Assembly: GCA_900771425.1 (NCBI GenBank)
Contig: CAAGNV010000081.1
Location: 25,139 to 89,138 of the forward strand
Length of the DNA: 64,000 nt
Source of the DNA: Bacteroidaceae bacterium
Lineage (GTDB): Bacteria > Bacteroidota > Bacteroidia > Bacteroidales > Bacteroidaceae
Reading direction: 5' to 3'
Shown: positions 39,561 to 50,029 of the stretch, in pieces
Position numbering within the stretch: the first letter of the stretch is position 1
Layout of the letters: every line of letters begins with the position of its first letter
Position numbers and translations under genes: made by a program
The notes under the pieces: model-generated
What the model was told of the DNA's origin: nothing
Seen by the model: only the letters and a program-made list of their open reading frames with translations
Databases searched by the model: none

Positions 39561-39935
39561 TTACTGGCAATCAATTTTACGGCAGACTTCCAGTTCAACG
39601 CCACAACCGCCACCTTCTATCCCCGTTATCGGAGGAGTTTGCTTATATATGGAAACGGATACTTTTTCGACATCGTCATGGTATGTGTCAAGCAAACGAC
39701 GTGCTATACGGCCACATACATGCTCGATGAGTTTTGAAGGAATTGCCATTTCTTCGCGCACCACTTCATATACCTCGGCATAGTTGATGGTGTCGCCGAT
39801 ATTGTCGGTCACGGTCGATTTCTCATTTGTAACAATCAGTCGGAGATTGACCTTGTACCAATCTCCGACTATCTGTTCTTGTGGTATTACGCCATGATAA
39901 GCGTATATCTTTAAATTATTAAGTACTAATATCAT
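39561..39935 (-). CDS. folB: Dihydroneopterin aldolase
   Basis: 124 aa. Folate-pathway enzyme cleaving dihydroneopterin. Family signature regions LNNLKIYAYHGVIPQEQ, IGDTINYAEVYEVV and the C-terminal SVSIYKQTPPITG are visible; Glu and Lys of the active site sit in these. Middle gene between nrdJ and luxS. Confidence 0.95.
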   Translation of the reverse strand: MILVLNNLKIYAYHGVIPQEQIVGDWYKVNLRLIVTNEKSTVTDNIGDTINYAEVYEVVREEMAIPSKLIEHVCGRIARRLLDTYHDDVEKVSVSIYKQTPPITGIEGGGCGVELEVCRKIDCQ

Positions 39936-39984
39936 TGCCGATTTATTCTTGACATCTAAATTATATTAGGCGTCAGTTCGCACA

Positions 39985-42525
39985 CTATCCGCAACGTGAG
40001 TGACCACAGTTAGTGCAAATGAGACAACCTTCTTGATAGACAAGTGTCTCGTGTCCACAGTTCGGGCACTTCTGACCTGTAGCTTTCTCTCCGTCCTGAA
40101 CATATTTCTTCAAGGCACGCTCAACACCATTTTTCCAAGTATTGATACTTTCGCTTTCCAACTGAAGAGAACCAACAAGTTTGAGCACGTTGGTCAAAGG
40201 CATACGATAACGTAGAACACCGCTAATCAACTTCGCATAGTTCCAATACTCTTTGTTGAAACGTGCAGATAGACCTTCAATTGTAGTCTTGTAGCCTCGA
40301 CGATTCTCAAACTGGAAGTCGTACCGCTTGCTGCCATCTTCCTCTACGTTCTTGATGATGTGTCCCTTTACAACTGTCTTCGGAAGTGCAATACCGTCTT
40401 CATCATCAAGCACACCCGTGAAGATTTCGTATGGATAGCCATCGAGCAAGCCGACAAATGCAACCCACTTCTCCTTATTGTTCTGGAAGCGAACAACGTC
40501 ACATTCAAGACTCTTTGGACGTATTTCTGTTACTACTGGTGGCGGGCAGTCACACACTTTCTTTTCTTTATCGTCTTTCTTTGTTGAGATGAGCACACCA
40601 CTACGGCTACCATCACGATAAACAGTACAGCCCTTGCAGCCACTTTCCCACGCCGTGATGTAAAGTTGGTTCACCAATTCTTCGCTTGCATCAGCAGGAA
40701 GGTTGATAGTCACAGATATCGAATGGTCAACCCATTTTTGGATTGCTCCCTGCATCTTGACCTTCTCAAGCCAATTTACATCATTTGCAGTTGCCTTATA
40801 GTAAGGAGACTTCTGCACGAGTTCATCAATTTCAGCCTGAGTGTATTTTTTGGAAGTGTCAAGGCCATTTACTTTCATCCAAGTAAGGAACTTAGGATGG
40901 TAAACTATATACTCCTCAAACGAATCGCCTGTTTCATCGACATAGTCAACATGAACGTTCGTATCATTAGGATTTACCTTACGGCGTCTTGTATATACAG
41001 GCATGAATACAGGCTCGATACCTGAGGTTGTCTGAGTCATAAGGCTCGTGGTACCAGTAGGAGCGATAGTGAGACAAGCAATGTTACGACGGCCATACTT
41101 GGTCATTTCTTCGTACAGTTGGGGATCTATCGTCTTAATGCGGTTAACGAACGGATTCTTCTTTTCTCTCTCGGCGTCATATACATCGAAGTGACCACGT
41201 TCTTTTGCCATCTGAACCGAACTGCGGTACGCCTCGACAGCAACAGTCTTGTGTACATCTGTTGAGAAATATGTAGCTTCGCTTGTTCCATATGTAAGAC
41301 CAAGTGCAGCAAGCATATCGCCTTCAGCGGTGATGCCTACACCTGTACGACGTCCCTTCTTACTCTTATCGTAAATCTTCTCCCAAAGATGGCGTTCGCT
41401 CTGTTTGATTTCATCACTTTCCGGATCAGATTCAATCTTCTTTTGAATCATACGAATCTTTTCGAGCTCAAGGTCAATGATATCATCCATGATACGCTGA
41501 GCATAGCGTACATGCTTACGGAACTTTTCAAAATTGAATCTTGCTGCAGCCGTGAACGGATTATCAACATAACTGTAAAGGTTGATGGCAAGCAAACGGC
41601 AACTATCATATGGACAAAGTGGAATTTCACCACAAGGATTAGTTGAGATAGTCTTATAACCAAGGTCGGCATAACAATCAGGAACAGATTCCTTTATGAT
41701 AGTGTCCCAGAAAAGGACTCCTGGTTCTGCGCTCTTCCATGCATTGTGTACAATCTTCTTCCAAATCTGGCTTGCATCTACTTCTTTAGACACTGAAGGA
41801 TTGTCGCCGTCAATAGGATATTGTTGCATGAATTTTTCTCCTTTTACAGCTGCATTCATAAAGTCATCAGTAATACGCACGCTCACATTTGCACCTGTTA
41901 CTTTACCTTCAGTCATCTTTGCATCTATGAACGATTCACTATCCGGATGTTTGATAGACACCGAAAGCATCAATGCACCACGACGGCCATCTTGTGCCAC
42001 TTCTCTCGTAGAGTTGCTATATCTCTCCATGAATGGAACAAGACCTGTTGAAGTTAGAGCTGAGTTCTTTACCGGAGTTCCTTTAGGCCGTATGTGTGAG
42101 AGGTCATGGCCAACTCCTCCACGACGTTTCATCAATTGTACTTGCTCCTCGTCAATCTTAATGATAGCACCATAGCTATCGGCATCACCATCAAGTCCGA
42201 TAACAAAGCAATTGCTGAGCGAAGCAACCTGATGATTGTTGCCTATACCAGTCATAGGACTGCCAGCAGGTACGATATAACGGAAATGGTCGAGCAGGTC
42301 GAACACTTCTTGTGCCGTCATCGGATTCTCATACTGATTCTCAATTCTGGCAATCTCATTGGCAATGCGCCAATGCATATCGGCAGGTGACTGTTCGTAG
42401 ATATTGCCGAACGAATCTTTCATGGCATATTTGTTCACCCACACACGGGCTGCCAATTCGTCACCGTCAAAATACTTTAATGAGGCGTCAAACGCTTCAT
42501 CATACGTAAATGTTTTTTGTTCCAT
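39985..42525 (-). CDS. nrdJ: Adenosylcobalamin-dependent ribonucleotide reductase (class II)
   Basis: 846 aa. Reduces ribonucleotides to deoxyribonucleotides with a B12-derived radical, with or without oxygen. Catalytic regions: SLSNCFVIG, NPCGEIPLCPYDSCR and LTIAPTGTTSLM; the GCKGCTVYRDGSRSGVL stretch is typical of this NrdJ subgroup. The C-terminus has a Cys4 ribbon (CPNCGHETLVYQEGCLICTNC), thought to pass electrons from thioredoxin. First gene before folB and luxS. The enzyme needs B12, yet no cobalamin riboswitch is seen in its ~130-nt leader. Confidence 0.96.
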   Translation of the reverse strand: MEQKTFTYDEAFDASLKYFDGDELAARVWVNKYAMKDSFGNIYEQSPADMHWRIANEIARIENQYENPMTAQEVFDLLDHFRYIVPAGSPMTGIGNNHQVASLSNCFVIGLDGDADSYGAIIKIDEEQVQLMKRRGGVGHDLSHIRPKGTPVKNSALTSTGLVPFMERYSNSTREVAQDGRRGALMLSVSIKHPDSESFIDAKMTEGKVTGANVSVRITDDFMNAAVKGEKFMQQYPIDGDNPSVSKEVDASQIWKKIVHNAWKSAEPGVLFWDTIIKESVPDCYADLGYKTISTNPCGEIPLCPYDSCRLLAINLYSYVDNPFTAAARFNFEKFRKHVRYAQRIMDDIIDLELEKIRMIQKKIESDPESDEIKQSERHLWEKIYDKSKKGRRTGVGITAEGDMLAALGLTYGTSEATYFSTDVHKTVAVEAYRSSVQMAKERGHFDVYDAEREKKNPFVNRIKTIDPQLYEEMTKYGRRNIACLTIAPTGTTSLMTQTTSGIEPVFMPVYTRRRKVNPNDTNVHVDYVDETGDSFEEYIVYHPKFLTWMKVNGLDTSKKYTQAEIDELVQKSPYYKATANDVNWLEKVKMQGAIQKWVDHSISVTINLPADASEELVNQLYITAWESGCKGCTVYRDGSRSGVLISTKKDDKEKKVCDCPPPVVTEIRPKSLECDVVRFQNNKEKWVAFVGLLDGYPYEIFTGVLDDEDGIALPKTVVKGHIIKNVEEDGSKRYDFQFENRRGYKTTIEGLSARFNKEYWNYAKLISGVLRYRMPLTNVLKLVGSLQLESESINTWKNGVERALKKYVQDGEKATGQKCPNCGHETLVYQEGCLICTNCGHSRCG

Positions 42526-42662
42526 TTTTAGGTATTGTTTTCTTTTATATGATTTCTGTAGTTTTATCGTTTGGGTAATTCACTCACTGTTGTTTGTAGG
42601 AATATTCACTCGCCAATGAATATTAAAACATATGCTAAATTATACTTTTCCGAAATCGTTTG

Positions 42663-42694
42663 CAAATCTACAATTCTTATTTGATATAAGCAAA
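42663..42694 (-). promoter_or_regulatory. Promoter of nrdJ
   Basis: Minus strand TTTG (42694-42691), 20-nt spacer, TAGATTTG (42670-42663): a full consensus match. The 42526-42917 gap otherwise holds a ~130-nt leader, AT-rich sequence and the dnaA terminator. Confidence 0.72.
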
Positions 42695-42835
42695 TATTTA
42701 ATCAATATTTTTCAAAAGTTTTCCAAAACAAAATCCATTCACACTGATTCTTAGATATATAACTACATGGCATATATACAAAAGTTTCCCAAAATGTAAA
42801 ACAGAGTGTATAATCACGCCGTAACGAGTGCAACC

Positions 42836-42867
42836 AAAAAGAGAACCATGCGAACTGCACGGTTCTC
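42836..42867 (-). terminator. Terminator of dnaA
   Basis: Imperfect hairpin with GAGAACC / GGTTCTC ends and an inner TGC / GCA pair (42841-42867), followed by TTTTT on the minus strand, ~50 bp after the dnaA stop. Confidence 0.78.
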
Positions 42868-42917
42868 CAAAATACATACTTGTTTAATCAATGACAATGT
42901 GTAACGTTTAAATATAT

Positions 42918-44303
42918 TTACATGTTATGCAACACTCTTTCTTCGATTTCCTCCAGCTGTGACGTGAACGAAGGGTCGGTATCACACAAGTTCTTCACAT
43001 AAGTGATAGAATGATTGACTGTAGCATGACTGCGTCCTCCCATATTCTCTCCAATCTGAGAATTTGACATGCCTGTGAGTTTACTTGCCAAATAAATAGC
43101 AATATGGCGAGTCTGAGCCAATGGTTGACGGCGACTTTGGGATATCAGTTCTGATTCAGAAATACTGAATTGCTTACATATACGTTTCTTCACATCGGCA
43201 ATAGTCAATGAAGGTCGCTCAATATGTATAAACTTCGGCAATATCATATCTGCAAGTTTCATTGATACATCACACTGGTTAATAGTAGCGTATGCCATAA
43301 GTGAATTAATTACGCCCTCGATATCTCTAACACTACCATTGACTTTCTCAGCGATATAGTTACATACGCTTTCTGGTATAGGCAGCGATTCTTTCTTGAC
43401 CTTATTAATAATGATTGCACGACATAGTGCCTTGTTAGGTTTTTCAATTTCAGCCTGAAGTCCCCACTTGAACCGGGTAAGGAGTCGTTCTTCAAGTCCT
43501 GAGATCTCAATTGGCGGACGGTCTGCAGTCAATATTATCTGTTTGTTGTTAAGGTGTAAATGATTGAAAATATGAAAGAAAGTATTTTGCGTTGCTGTTT
43601 TGCCGGCTAATTCGTGAACGTCATCAAGTAACAGTACGTCAATTGTCTGATAGAAGCTGATAAACTCGTTGATTTTGTTCTCGCACTTTGCATTCATATA
43701 TTGCACAGTAAACAAATGTGCAGACAGATATAGCACTCGGAGATTAGGATGCTGCTGCTTCACGTCCCAGCCAATAGCATTTAGCATGTGTGTCTTGCCA
43801 CATCCAGACGGACCATATATAAACAACGGGTTGAATGTTTTGGCTGGATTCTTTGCTATAGACATTCCGACGGAACGTGCAAGACGGTTACTGTCACCTT
43901 CAATAAAATTATCAAAGGTATATCTTGGGAAGAGTTGTGAATCTAACTCCTGCTCAGGTATTGACGCTACTGTGTTATTAGTTTTGTTCTTGCTATTAGG
44001 TACAGTCGTCAGTTGTTGTGACTGTTCATCTACAACATTATTGTCTTTTTGGTTTACGAGAACGCTATATCCAAATCTAACATTAGTGCCGAAAACTTTA
44101 CGGATAACCTTACGCATCAAGTCGATGTAATGTTCTTCTATGTATTCATAGACGAACCTGCTTGGTACAGTCAGAATCAATTTATTGTCATTAAACGATT
44201 TAGGCTGAACATAAGCGAATATTACGTCGAATTGTTGAGGCGTAATGTTGTCCCGTATGATCCGGACACACTCATCCCACATTTCTTTCAACTCTGTATT
44301 CAT
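42918..44303 (-). CDS. dnaA: Chromosomal replication initiator DnaA
   Basis: 461 aa. Domain I (~1-85), a linker of low complexity (~90-115), AAA+ domain III with Walker A YGPSGCGKTHML, Walker B DVLLLDDVHEL, and domain IV with the DNA-binding signature GGRSHATVNHSI near residue 430. Opens oriC for replication. No dnaN or recF follows, in line with Bacteroidetes, where dnaA is often alone. Single-gene unit with its own promoter and terminator. Confidence 0.97.
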   Translation of the reverse strand: MNTELKEMWDECVRIIRDNITPQQFDVIFAYVQPKSFNDNKLILTVPSRFVYEYIEEHYIDLMRKVIRKVFGTNVRFGYSVLVNQKDNNVVDEQSQQLTTVPNSKNKTNNTVASIPEQELDSQLFPRYTFDNFIEGDSNRLARSVGMSIAKNPAKTFNPLFIYGPSGCGKTHMLNAIGWDVKQQHPNLRVLYLSAHLFTVQYMNAKCENKINEFISFYQTIDVLLLDDVHELAGKTATQNTFFHIFNHLHLNNKQIILTADRPPIEISGLEERLLTRFKWGLQAEIEKPNKALCRAIIINKVKKESLPIPESVCNYIAEKVNGSVRDIEGVINSLMAYATINQCDVSMKLADMILPKFIHIERPSLTIADVKKRICKQFSISESELISQSRRQPLAQTRHIAIYLASKLTGMSNSQIGENMGGRSHATVNHSITYVKNLCDTDPSFTSQLEEIEERVLHNM

Positions 44304-44352
44304 TCTATTCTTTTTTCGGTTGTATTAAGCTTACATTTTAATTCCTACGGTG

Positions 44353-44383
44353 CAAAGGTACGACTTCTTTTTGGAATGGCAAA
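44353..44383 (-). promoter_or_regulatory. Promoter of dnaA
   Basis: Minus strand TTTG (44383-44380), 19-nt spacer, TACCTTTG (44360-44353). Confidence 0.75.
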
Positions 44384-44399
44384 ACTGTCATTTTCCTAT

Positions 44400-44652
44400 G
44401 GTTTGTTACACATGAAATAAGGGTATTTATTTCAAATAATTACACATTTGTAAAACTATTTTTCACCACTTGTTGTTGTGTATTATAACGGCACTGTTTA
44501 TCAGTCATTTTATCACATTACAAGTTGTGAAAATATGTGTTGTGAAATGTAAAAGTAATCCTTATTTTGTTGTAGTTTCAACACTTTACGTTTATACAAA
44601 GCAGAGTGCCAAACACAGGCTTATTTTAATGAAGTTTATTTTGTGTCGTTAA
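44400..44652. other. AT-rich region upstream of dnaA with short repeats, weak oriC candidate
   Basis: The 250 bp between the dnaA promoter and the mlaD stop contain no gene. Repeated octamers TTACACAT (44406, 44440), TTATCACA (44510) and GTTGTGAAA (44524, 44539, 15 bp apart) are only partial matches to the DnaA box TTATCCACA; no perfect box is seen. Confidence 0.3.
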
Positions 44653-45558
44653 TTACTTTTTCTTACTTCCGAACACTGAGAAGTGAACATACCTCTTTGG
44701 ATTCAGTCGAAGGTCTTCGAGCAATCGAGACGCATTGAGTGTGGTAGAGTCAAGATTGTTGTATATTGAAGCATCGTTAATCAGCCGTCCGAGGGATGAG
44801 TTCGGGTTGTTTAACTTATTGGTAAACAGTTGCAATTCTTGCATTGTCTGGTTAGCGGTCGAAATTGCAGAGTTAGCATTATCGGCGATTCCGGCTATGT
44901 CAACCTGACCTAATTGATTAGTTGTAGTTTGCAGGTTATCGCAAATGCCGTTAGCCTTGACCATCAGTCGAGGAACGTCACGAGCCAACAAGCCATTGAT
45001 GCCATCCGTTGTTGTTTTCAGATTATTTGATACATATTCTAGATTTTGCAACGATGCTGGTATTGACGGATCATTCATAATTGTGTTGAGAGCAGTAAGA
45101 ATTGAATCCAATTTCGGCATCAACTGCTGTATCTGTGGTATCATGTCGCCGGCAGCACTCATAAGGTCAGAACCAGCAGTACCCGGTATAGTATCACCAC
45201 GAGAAAGCAAGTCTGATGCATCATCTCCCATCACTATATTAAGTTTTGGCGCACCCAGCAGTTCCTTTGTGATGTTGGCATGACTGCCCTGAGTTGGAAC
45301 AAGACCGTTTTCAAGTTCGACAGCAACAGTCAACATCTGCGTTGCGGCATCATACTGAATATCCTTTACTTGACCGACCTTCATTCCTTTAGACATTACC
45401 TCGGCAGACTTCGCCAACCCGCCAACGTCCTTCATTGCGACATAATAGATGTTGTCGGTAGAGAACAGTTTAAGTCCCTTAAGGAATATAATGCCAAAAT
45501 AGACGATAGCGACAGAAAGAATAGCTATTATTGCGAGTTTAATTTCTTTTGTTTTCAT
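44653..45558 (-). CDS. MlaD-type MCE protein
   Basis: 301 aa. One N-terminal membrane helix (LAIIAILSVAIVYFGIIFL), then a single MCE domain (~38-115, VGGLAKSAEVMSKGMKVGQV), then a helical tail rich in Asn and Ser. Such proteins form hexameric rings in the periplasm that carry lipid between membranes. No mlaE/mlaF genes are nearby; the partner is the amidase gene 22 bp upstream, a pairing I know from other Bacteroidales. Confidence 0.9.
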   Translation of the reverse strand: MKTKEIKLAIIAILSVAIVYFGIIFLKGLKLFSTDNIYYVAMKDVGGLAKSAEVMSKGMKVGQVKDIQYDAATQMLTVAVELENGLVPTQGSHANITKELLGAPKLNIVMGDDASDLLSRGDTIPGTAGSDLMSAAGDMIPQIQQLMPKLDSILTALNTIMNDPSIPASLQNLEYVSNNLKTTTDGINGLLARDVPRLMVKANGICDNLQTTTNQLGQVDIAGIADNANSAISTANQTMQELQLFTNKLNNPNSSLGRLINDASIYNNLDSTTLNASRLLEDLRLNPKRYVHFSVFGSKKK

Positions 45559-45580
45559 AAATGTATGGTGTTAGGCTATA

Positions 45581-46798
45581 TTAGCGATTTTTCTTCCACT
45601 CTTTGATGGCATCATTGAGTTGAATCTTTTGTCCTTCTTTGAATGCAATGATAAAAGATTCCGGGAATTTCTCTGCTATTTGTTTTTTTATCTTAATTAT
45701 TTCATTATAGTCCGTTGTTGAACCGTATGTGTATTTATACATCGATGCTTCTTCGTAATATTCGGCTTTCAACCCTTTCAACTGCGAACTATTAGGCGAA
45801 ATGACCTTTGCAGATACAAACAGTTGGATTTTAAACACTGGTTTCTTAGTAGGTTCTGCCTTTGTTGACGTGTTGGTATTTGCCTCGGTGCTTTCTGTTT
45901 GCTGTGTCTGGGACTGTATGGTCACTGGTTCAACAACTGGCTGAAGTACTGCAGCATGTTCGTCGATTTGCTTCTGGGCTGCTTTATAATCAATCTTTTC
46001 AAGATTTGACATGCGTCCCGTATGTTGTGTCTTATATCTTGCAATGGCATTGTAGATAGATTTTGCCATAACCGTACGACCTTCGTCAGACATCAAGAAA
46101 GTTTCTTCTGTGGGTGTACTGATAAATCCTACTTCAAGTAGCACTGATGGCATATATGTGAGTCGCAGTACAGCCAAGTTTGCTTGAAACACTCCCATGT
46201 CTTTGCGTCCGCCACTTACGACCATTTCTTCCTGTGCCAGTTTGGCAAAGTTGACGGATTCCTGCATATCACGATCTTGCATCAGTTCGAACATAATGTC
46301 TGATTCGCTTGAATTCGGATTAGCAAAGCCATATTTCTGTTCGCCGTCAGCTTCAAACTGAATGACTGAATTCTCTCGTTTCTCAACTTCCAGGTTCGTT
46401 CCTGCTGTTTTCAGACTCAATGTGTATGACTGAACTCCCATTGGCTGGCGCGACGCGCTTCTCTCGATGGCATTGGTATGAATACTTACGAACAAGTCAG
46501 CCTTAGCCTTGTTCGCTATATCTGCGCGTCCGCCCAGCGTGACGAATACATCGGTGCTGCGCGTATAAAGCACCTTCACGTCAGGACAATTTTGCTCTAA
46601 CAGTTTGCCTACCTTCAGTGTGATTGCGAGATTGATATCTTTCTCACGGTTTGTTGTTGGCCGACCAACTGCTCCGGCATCATGACCTCCATGTCCTGCA
46701 TCGAGCACCACTACAAACTTCTTGTTCTGTGCCATTGCACATACAGAAGTCATTACGAAGACAAGCAATAATATATATGTTCTTTTCAGAATAGCCAT
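45581..46798 (-). CDS. N-acetylmuramoyl-L-alanine amidase with SPOR-like tail
   Basis: 405 aa from ATG (MAILKRTYIL). Signal peptide (~1-23, ending CAMA), zinc amidase_3 domain (~27-255) with VVLDAGHGGHDAGA, metal-ligand Glu in NREKDINLAI, and SIHTNAIERS. A Thr/Gln-rich linker follows, then a SPOR-like domain (~320-400, PVFKIQLFVSAK) that would bring it to denuded septal glycan. Cuts the amide bond between muramic acid and the stem peptide. An upstream TTG start lies within the promoter and is rejected. Confidence 0.92.
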   Translation of the reverse strand: MAILKRTYILLLVFVMTSVCAMAQNKKFVVVLDAGHGGHDAGAVGRPTTNREKDINLAITLKVGKLLEQNCPDVKVLYTRSTDVFVTLGGRADIANKAKADLFVSIHTNAIERSASRQPMGVQSYTLSLKTAGTNLEVEKRENSVIQFEADGEQKYGFANPNSSESDIMFELMQDRDMQESVNFAKLAQEEMVVSGGRKDMGVFQANLAVLRLTYMPSVLLEVGFISTPTEETFLMSDEGRTVMAKSIYNAIARYKTQHTGRMSNLEKIDYKAAQKQIDEHAAVLQPVVEPVTIQSQTQQTESTEANTNTSTKAEPTKKPVFKIQLFVSAKVISPNSSQLKGLKAEYYEEASMYKYTYGSTTDYNEIIKIKKQIAEKFPESFIIAFKEGQKIQLNDAIKEWKKNR

Positions 46799-46828
46799 GA
46801 ATCTTACTCCATTTTTCTCAAATCCATG

Positions 46829-46836
46829 CAAAGGTA
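46829..46836 (-). promoter_or_regulatory. Promoter -7 box of the amidase-mlaD operon
   Basis: Minus strand TACCTTTG. It is 31 bp before the amidase ATG and overlaps the TTG that opens a longer reading frame. Confidence 0.58.
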
Positions 46837-46952
46837 CGAATTATTGCGTAAATTGAGAACTAAAAACACAACTTTATGCTAATAATCGCGCCAATTTCAC
46901 TGTTACACCTTATTATTTAATACGCACGCGCGCAAGAATGAAAACTTTTTAC

Positions 46953-46960
46953 TAACTTTG
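46953..46960 (+). promoter_or_regulatory. Promoter -7 box of valS
   Basis: TAACTTTG, 32 bp upstream of the valS ATG. Confidence 0.6.
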
Positions 46961-46991
46961 CGCTCAAATTTGTAAATAACAACCAAACATC

Positions 46992-49685
46992 ATGGAATTA
47001 GCATCTAAATACAATCCCTCGGAAGTAGAAGGGAAATGGTACAAGTACTGGGAAGAGAATAAGATGTTCAGTTCAAAGCCTGACGGCCGCGAGCCTTACA
47101 CTATCGTGATACCGCCGCCAAACGTGACCGGCGTGCTCCACATGGGTCACATGCTCAACAATACCATTCAGGACATACTCATACGCAAGGCCCGCATGGA
47201 CGGCAAGAATGCCTGCTGGGTACCTGGCACTGACCATGCCTCCATCGCCACCGAAGCGAAGGTCGTAGGCAAGCTTGCCAGTGAAGGCATCAGGAAGCGC
47301 GACCTCACCCGCGAGCAGTTCCTGGAGCATGCATGGGCATGGACTGAGGAACACGGAGGCATCATCCTCAAGCAGCTCCGCAAGCTTGGAGCAAGCTGCG
47401 ACTGGGACCGCACCGCGTTCACCATGGACGAGAAGCGCAGCGAAAGCGTGCTCAAGGTATTTGTCGACCTCTACGACAAAGGTCTGATTTACCGAGGACT
47501 GCGCATGGTAAACTGGGATCCTAAGGCTCAGACAGTACTCTCGGGCGAAGAGGTCATCTACCGCGACGAGAAGTCGAAACTCTTCCACCTCAAGTACTAC
47601 GTAGCCGACTCCGACGCCGTAGTCCCTACCGGTCAGGAAGGCGAAGTACTCCACAAGGACGGCAAGGGATACTATGCCGTAGTAGCCACCACGCGTCCCG
47701 AGACCATCATGGGCGATACCGCCATGTGCATCAACCCCAAAGACCCAAAGAACCAGTGGCTCAAGGGGCGTAAGGTAATAGTGCCTCTCGTCGGCCGCGT
47801 CATCCCTGTCATCGAAGACCGCTACGTCGACATAGAGTTCGGTACCGGCTGCCTGAAGGTAACCCCAGCCCACGATGCCAACGACTACATGCTCGGCAAG
47901 ACTCACAACCTCGAGACCATCGACATATTCAACCCCGACGGCACCATCTCCGAGGCCGCAGGCATGTACGTAGGTCAGGACCGCTTTGACGTACGCAAGC
48001 AGATAGTCATCGACCTCGACGCAGCCGGCCTGCTCGAGAAGGTAGAGGACTACGACAACAAGGTAGGCTACAGCGAGCGCAACCAGGACACCGCCGTGGA
48101 ACCACGCCTCTGCAAGCAATGGTTCCTCTCGATGAAGCACTTTGCCGACATCGCACTGCCACCCGTACTCAGCGGCGAACTGAAGTTCTACCCTACCAAG
48201 TACGTCACCACATACAAGAACTGGCTCGAGAACATACAGGACTGGTGCATCAGCCGCCAGCTCTGGTGGGGACACCGCATACCAGCCTACTTCCTGCCCG
48301 CAGGCGATGACGAAGAAGAGAAGTTCGTCGTAGCCCTCACACTCGAGGAGGCCGTAGAGAAAGCCAAGGCCATCAATCCCGACATCACCGCCGACCAGCT
48401 CACCCGCGACGAAGATGCCCTCGATACATGGTTCTCGTCATGGCTCTGGCCTATATCACTCTTCGACGGAATCAGCAACCCCGGCAACGAGGAAATCAAC
48501 TACTACTACCCTACCTGCGACCTCGTGACCGGTCCCGACATCATCTTCTTCTGGGTAGCCCGCATGATCATGGCCGGCTGCGAGTACCAGAAGCAGATAC
48601 CGTTCCGCAACGTCTACTTCACAGGCATCGTGCGCGACAAGCTCGGCCGCAAGATGTCGAAGTCGCTCGGCAACTCCCCTGACCCACTGCTGCTTATCGA
48701 CAAGTTCGGAGCCGACGGAGTACGTATGGGCATGCTCCTCTCAGCACCTGCCGGCAACGACATACTCTTCGACGAAGCACTCTGCCAGCAAGGCGCTGCC
48801 TTCTGCAACAAGATATGGAACGCCTTCCGACTCGTACAAGGATGGCAGACAGCCGACATACCGCAGCCGCAGAGTTCAAAGAGCGCCATAGCATGGTTCG
48901 ACGCCCAGGTGAAGAAGCAGTTCGCCGAAATCGAAGACCTCTACTCCAAGTACCGCCTGTCCGAAGCACTCATGGCAGCCTTCAAGCTCTTCACCGACGA
49001 GTTCTCAGGCTGGTACCTCGAGATCATCAAGCCAGCCTACCAGGCACCAATCGACCGACAGACATACGAGGCAACACTCCGATTCTTCGACATCATGATG
49101 AAAATCATCCACCCATTCATGCCGTTCATCACCGAGGAACTCTGGCAGCACATCTACGAGCGCAAGAACGGCGAAAGCATCATGAAGGAAAGCCTGAAGC
49201 TGGCAGCACCGACCGCCGATGAAGAGAAGCTGCTCGCCGACGTCGAAGTCATGAAGCAGATAGTAGCCGGAGTACGCGCAGTACGCAACCAGAAGAACAT
49301 AGCACCGAAGGAACCACTCGCGCTCCAAATCGTCGGCAGCAACCCTGTACCCGCACTCACCGACGTCATCGTCAAGATGGCCAACCTCAGCGCGATGACC
49401 GAAGTGGAGACACGCGACGAGACCGCCATGGCCTTCATGGTAGGCACAGCCGAATTCGCCGTACCGCTCGGCAACCTCATCGACACCGAGGCCGAAATCA
49501 AGAAGATGGAAGCCGAGATTGCACGCCTACAGGGATTCCGTGCTGGCGTGGAGAAGAAGCTCTCGAACGAGAAGTTCGTAGCCAACGCACCCGAACAGGT
49601 CGTAGCACTCGAACGCAAGAAACTCGCCGACTCACAGACCAAGATCGATGCACTCCGACAGGCAATAGAAGCACTTAGGAAATAA
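46992..49685 (+). CDS. valS: Valyl-tRNA synthetase
   Basis: 897 aa, class I synthetase. HIGH-type motif [14 protein letters not shown] at ~39-52, editing domain with [18 protein letters not shown] in [15 protein letters not shown] at ~555, and a C-terminal coiled coil (~835-897) as usual for ValRS. Codons are strongly biased toward C-ending forms compared with neighbours such as the amidase gene, a sign of high expression. Ends in a strong terminator. Confidence 0.98.
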   Translation: MELASKYNPSEVEGKWYKYWEENKMFSSKPDGREPYTIVIPPPNVTGVLHMGHMLNNTIQDILIRKARMDGKNACWVPGTDHASIATEAKVVGKLASEGIRKRDLTREQFLEHAWAWTEEHGGIILKQLRKLGASCDWDRTAFTMDEKRSESVLKVFVDLYDKGLIYRGLRMVNWDPKAQTVLSGEEVIYRDEKSKLFHLKYYVADSDAVVPTGQEGEVLHKDGKGYYAVVATTRPETIMGDTAMCINPKDPKNQWLKGRKVIVPLVGRVIPVIEDRYVDIEFGTGCLKVTPAHDANDYMLGKTHNLETIDIFNPDGTISEAAGMYVGQDRFDVRKQIVIDLDAAGLLEKVEDYDNKVGYSERNQDTAVEPRLCKQWFLSMKHFADIALPPVLSGELKFYPTKYVTTYKNWLENIQDWCISRQLWWGHRIPAYFLPAGDDEEEKFVVALTLEEAVEKAKAINPDITADQLTRDEDALDTWFSSWLWPISLFDGISNPGNEEINYYYPTCDLVTGPDIIFFWVARMIMAGCEYQKQIPFRNVYFTGIVRDKLGRKMSKSLGNSPDPLLLIDKFGADGVRMGMLLSAPAGNDILFDEALCQQGAAFCNKIWNAFRLVQGWQTADIPQPQSSKSAIAWFDAQVKKQFAEIEDLYSKYRLSEALMAAFKLFTDEFSGWYLEIIKPAYQAPIDRQTYEATLRFFDIMMKIIHPFMPFITEELWQHIYERKNGESIMKESLKLAAPTADEEKLLADVEVMKQIVAGVRAVRNQKNIAPKEPLALQIVGSNPVPALTDVIVKMANLSAMTEVETRDETAMAFMVGTAEFAVPLGNLIDTEAEIKKMEAEIARLQGFRAGVEKKLSNEKFVANAPEQVVALERKKLADSQTKIDALRQAIEALRK

Positions 49686-49740
49686 CAAAAGGTATCCGCA
49701 CGGCCAAACACAACCGTGTGGACATAAATCAAGCGCAAGA

Positions 49741-49782
49741 CAGGGCATGTCATTTACGACATACCCTGCCTTCGTTTTTTTT
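49741..49782 (+). terminator. Rho-independent terminator of valS
   Basis: Stem CAGGGCATGTC / GACATACCCTG with one mismatch and a 6-nt loop, then CCTTCG and eight T residues. Confidence 0.9.
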
Positions 49783-49899
49783 GCAAACAACAAAACAACG
49801 TACATTTTCGCTTTCCATAAAGCATCACCATATATCATTATAATTCAGTTTATTATGCGACGCCGGAAAAGTTTTGACAGAAAAAATAGCATTATAAGT

Positions 49900-49931
49900 A
49901 TTGACAACTGGCAACATATCCATTATCTTTG
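49900..49931 (+). promoter_or_regulatory. Promoter of the HU-like gene
   Basis: ATTG (49900-49903), 20-nt spacer, TATCTTTG (49924-49931). The predicted start near 49938 puts array G in the mRNA leader, which is about 170 nt long. Confidence 0.65.
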
Positions 49932-49945
49932 CAGCAGAAATACTA

Positions 49946-50029
49946 CTACCGCGACGGTGTAGTAATCTACCACGACGCTGCAGTACACCACGGCGACGGT
50001 ATAATAAACCACCACGACGTCACGGTAAA
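49946..50029 (+). repeat. Tandem array G, 21-bp period, in the predicted HU-gene leader
   Basis: Four units of 21 bp (starts 49946, 49967, 49988, 50009). Core CTACCGCGACGGTGTAG, the same type as array B 34 kb away. Located between the promoter and the ATG of the HU-like gene, so it should be transcribed. Confidence 0.85.

Noticed and set aside
42526..42662. Cobalamin riboswitch before nrdJ
   Set aside because: The leader is ~130 nt, AT-rich, and lacks the B12-box and the usual stems.
47073..48275. 400-residue open frame antisense to valS
   Set aside because: Shadow of a strongly codon-biased gene on the other strand; no promoter and no family features.
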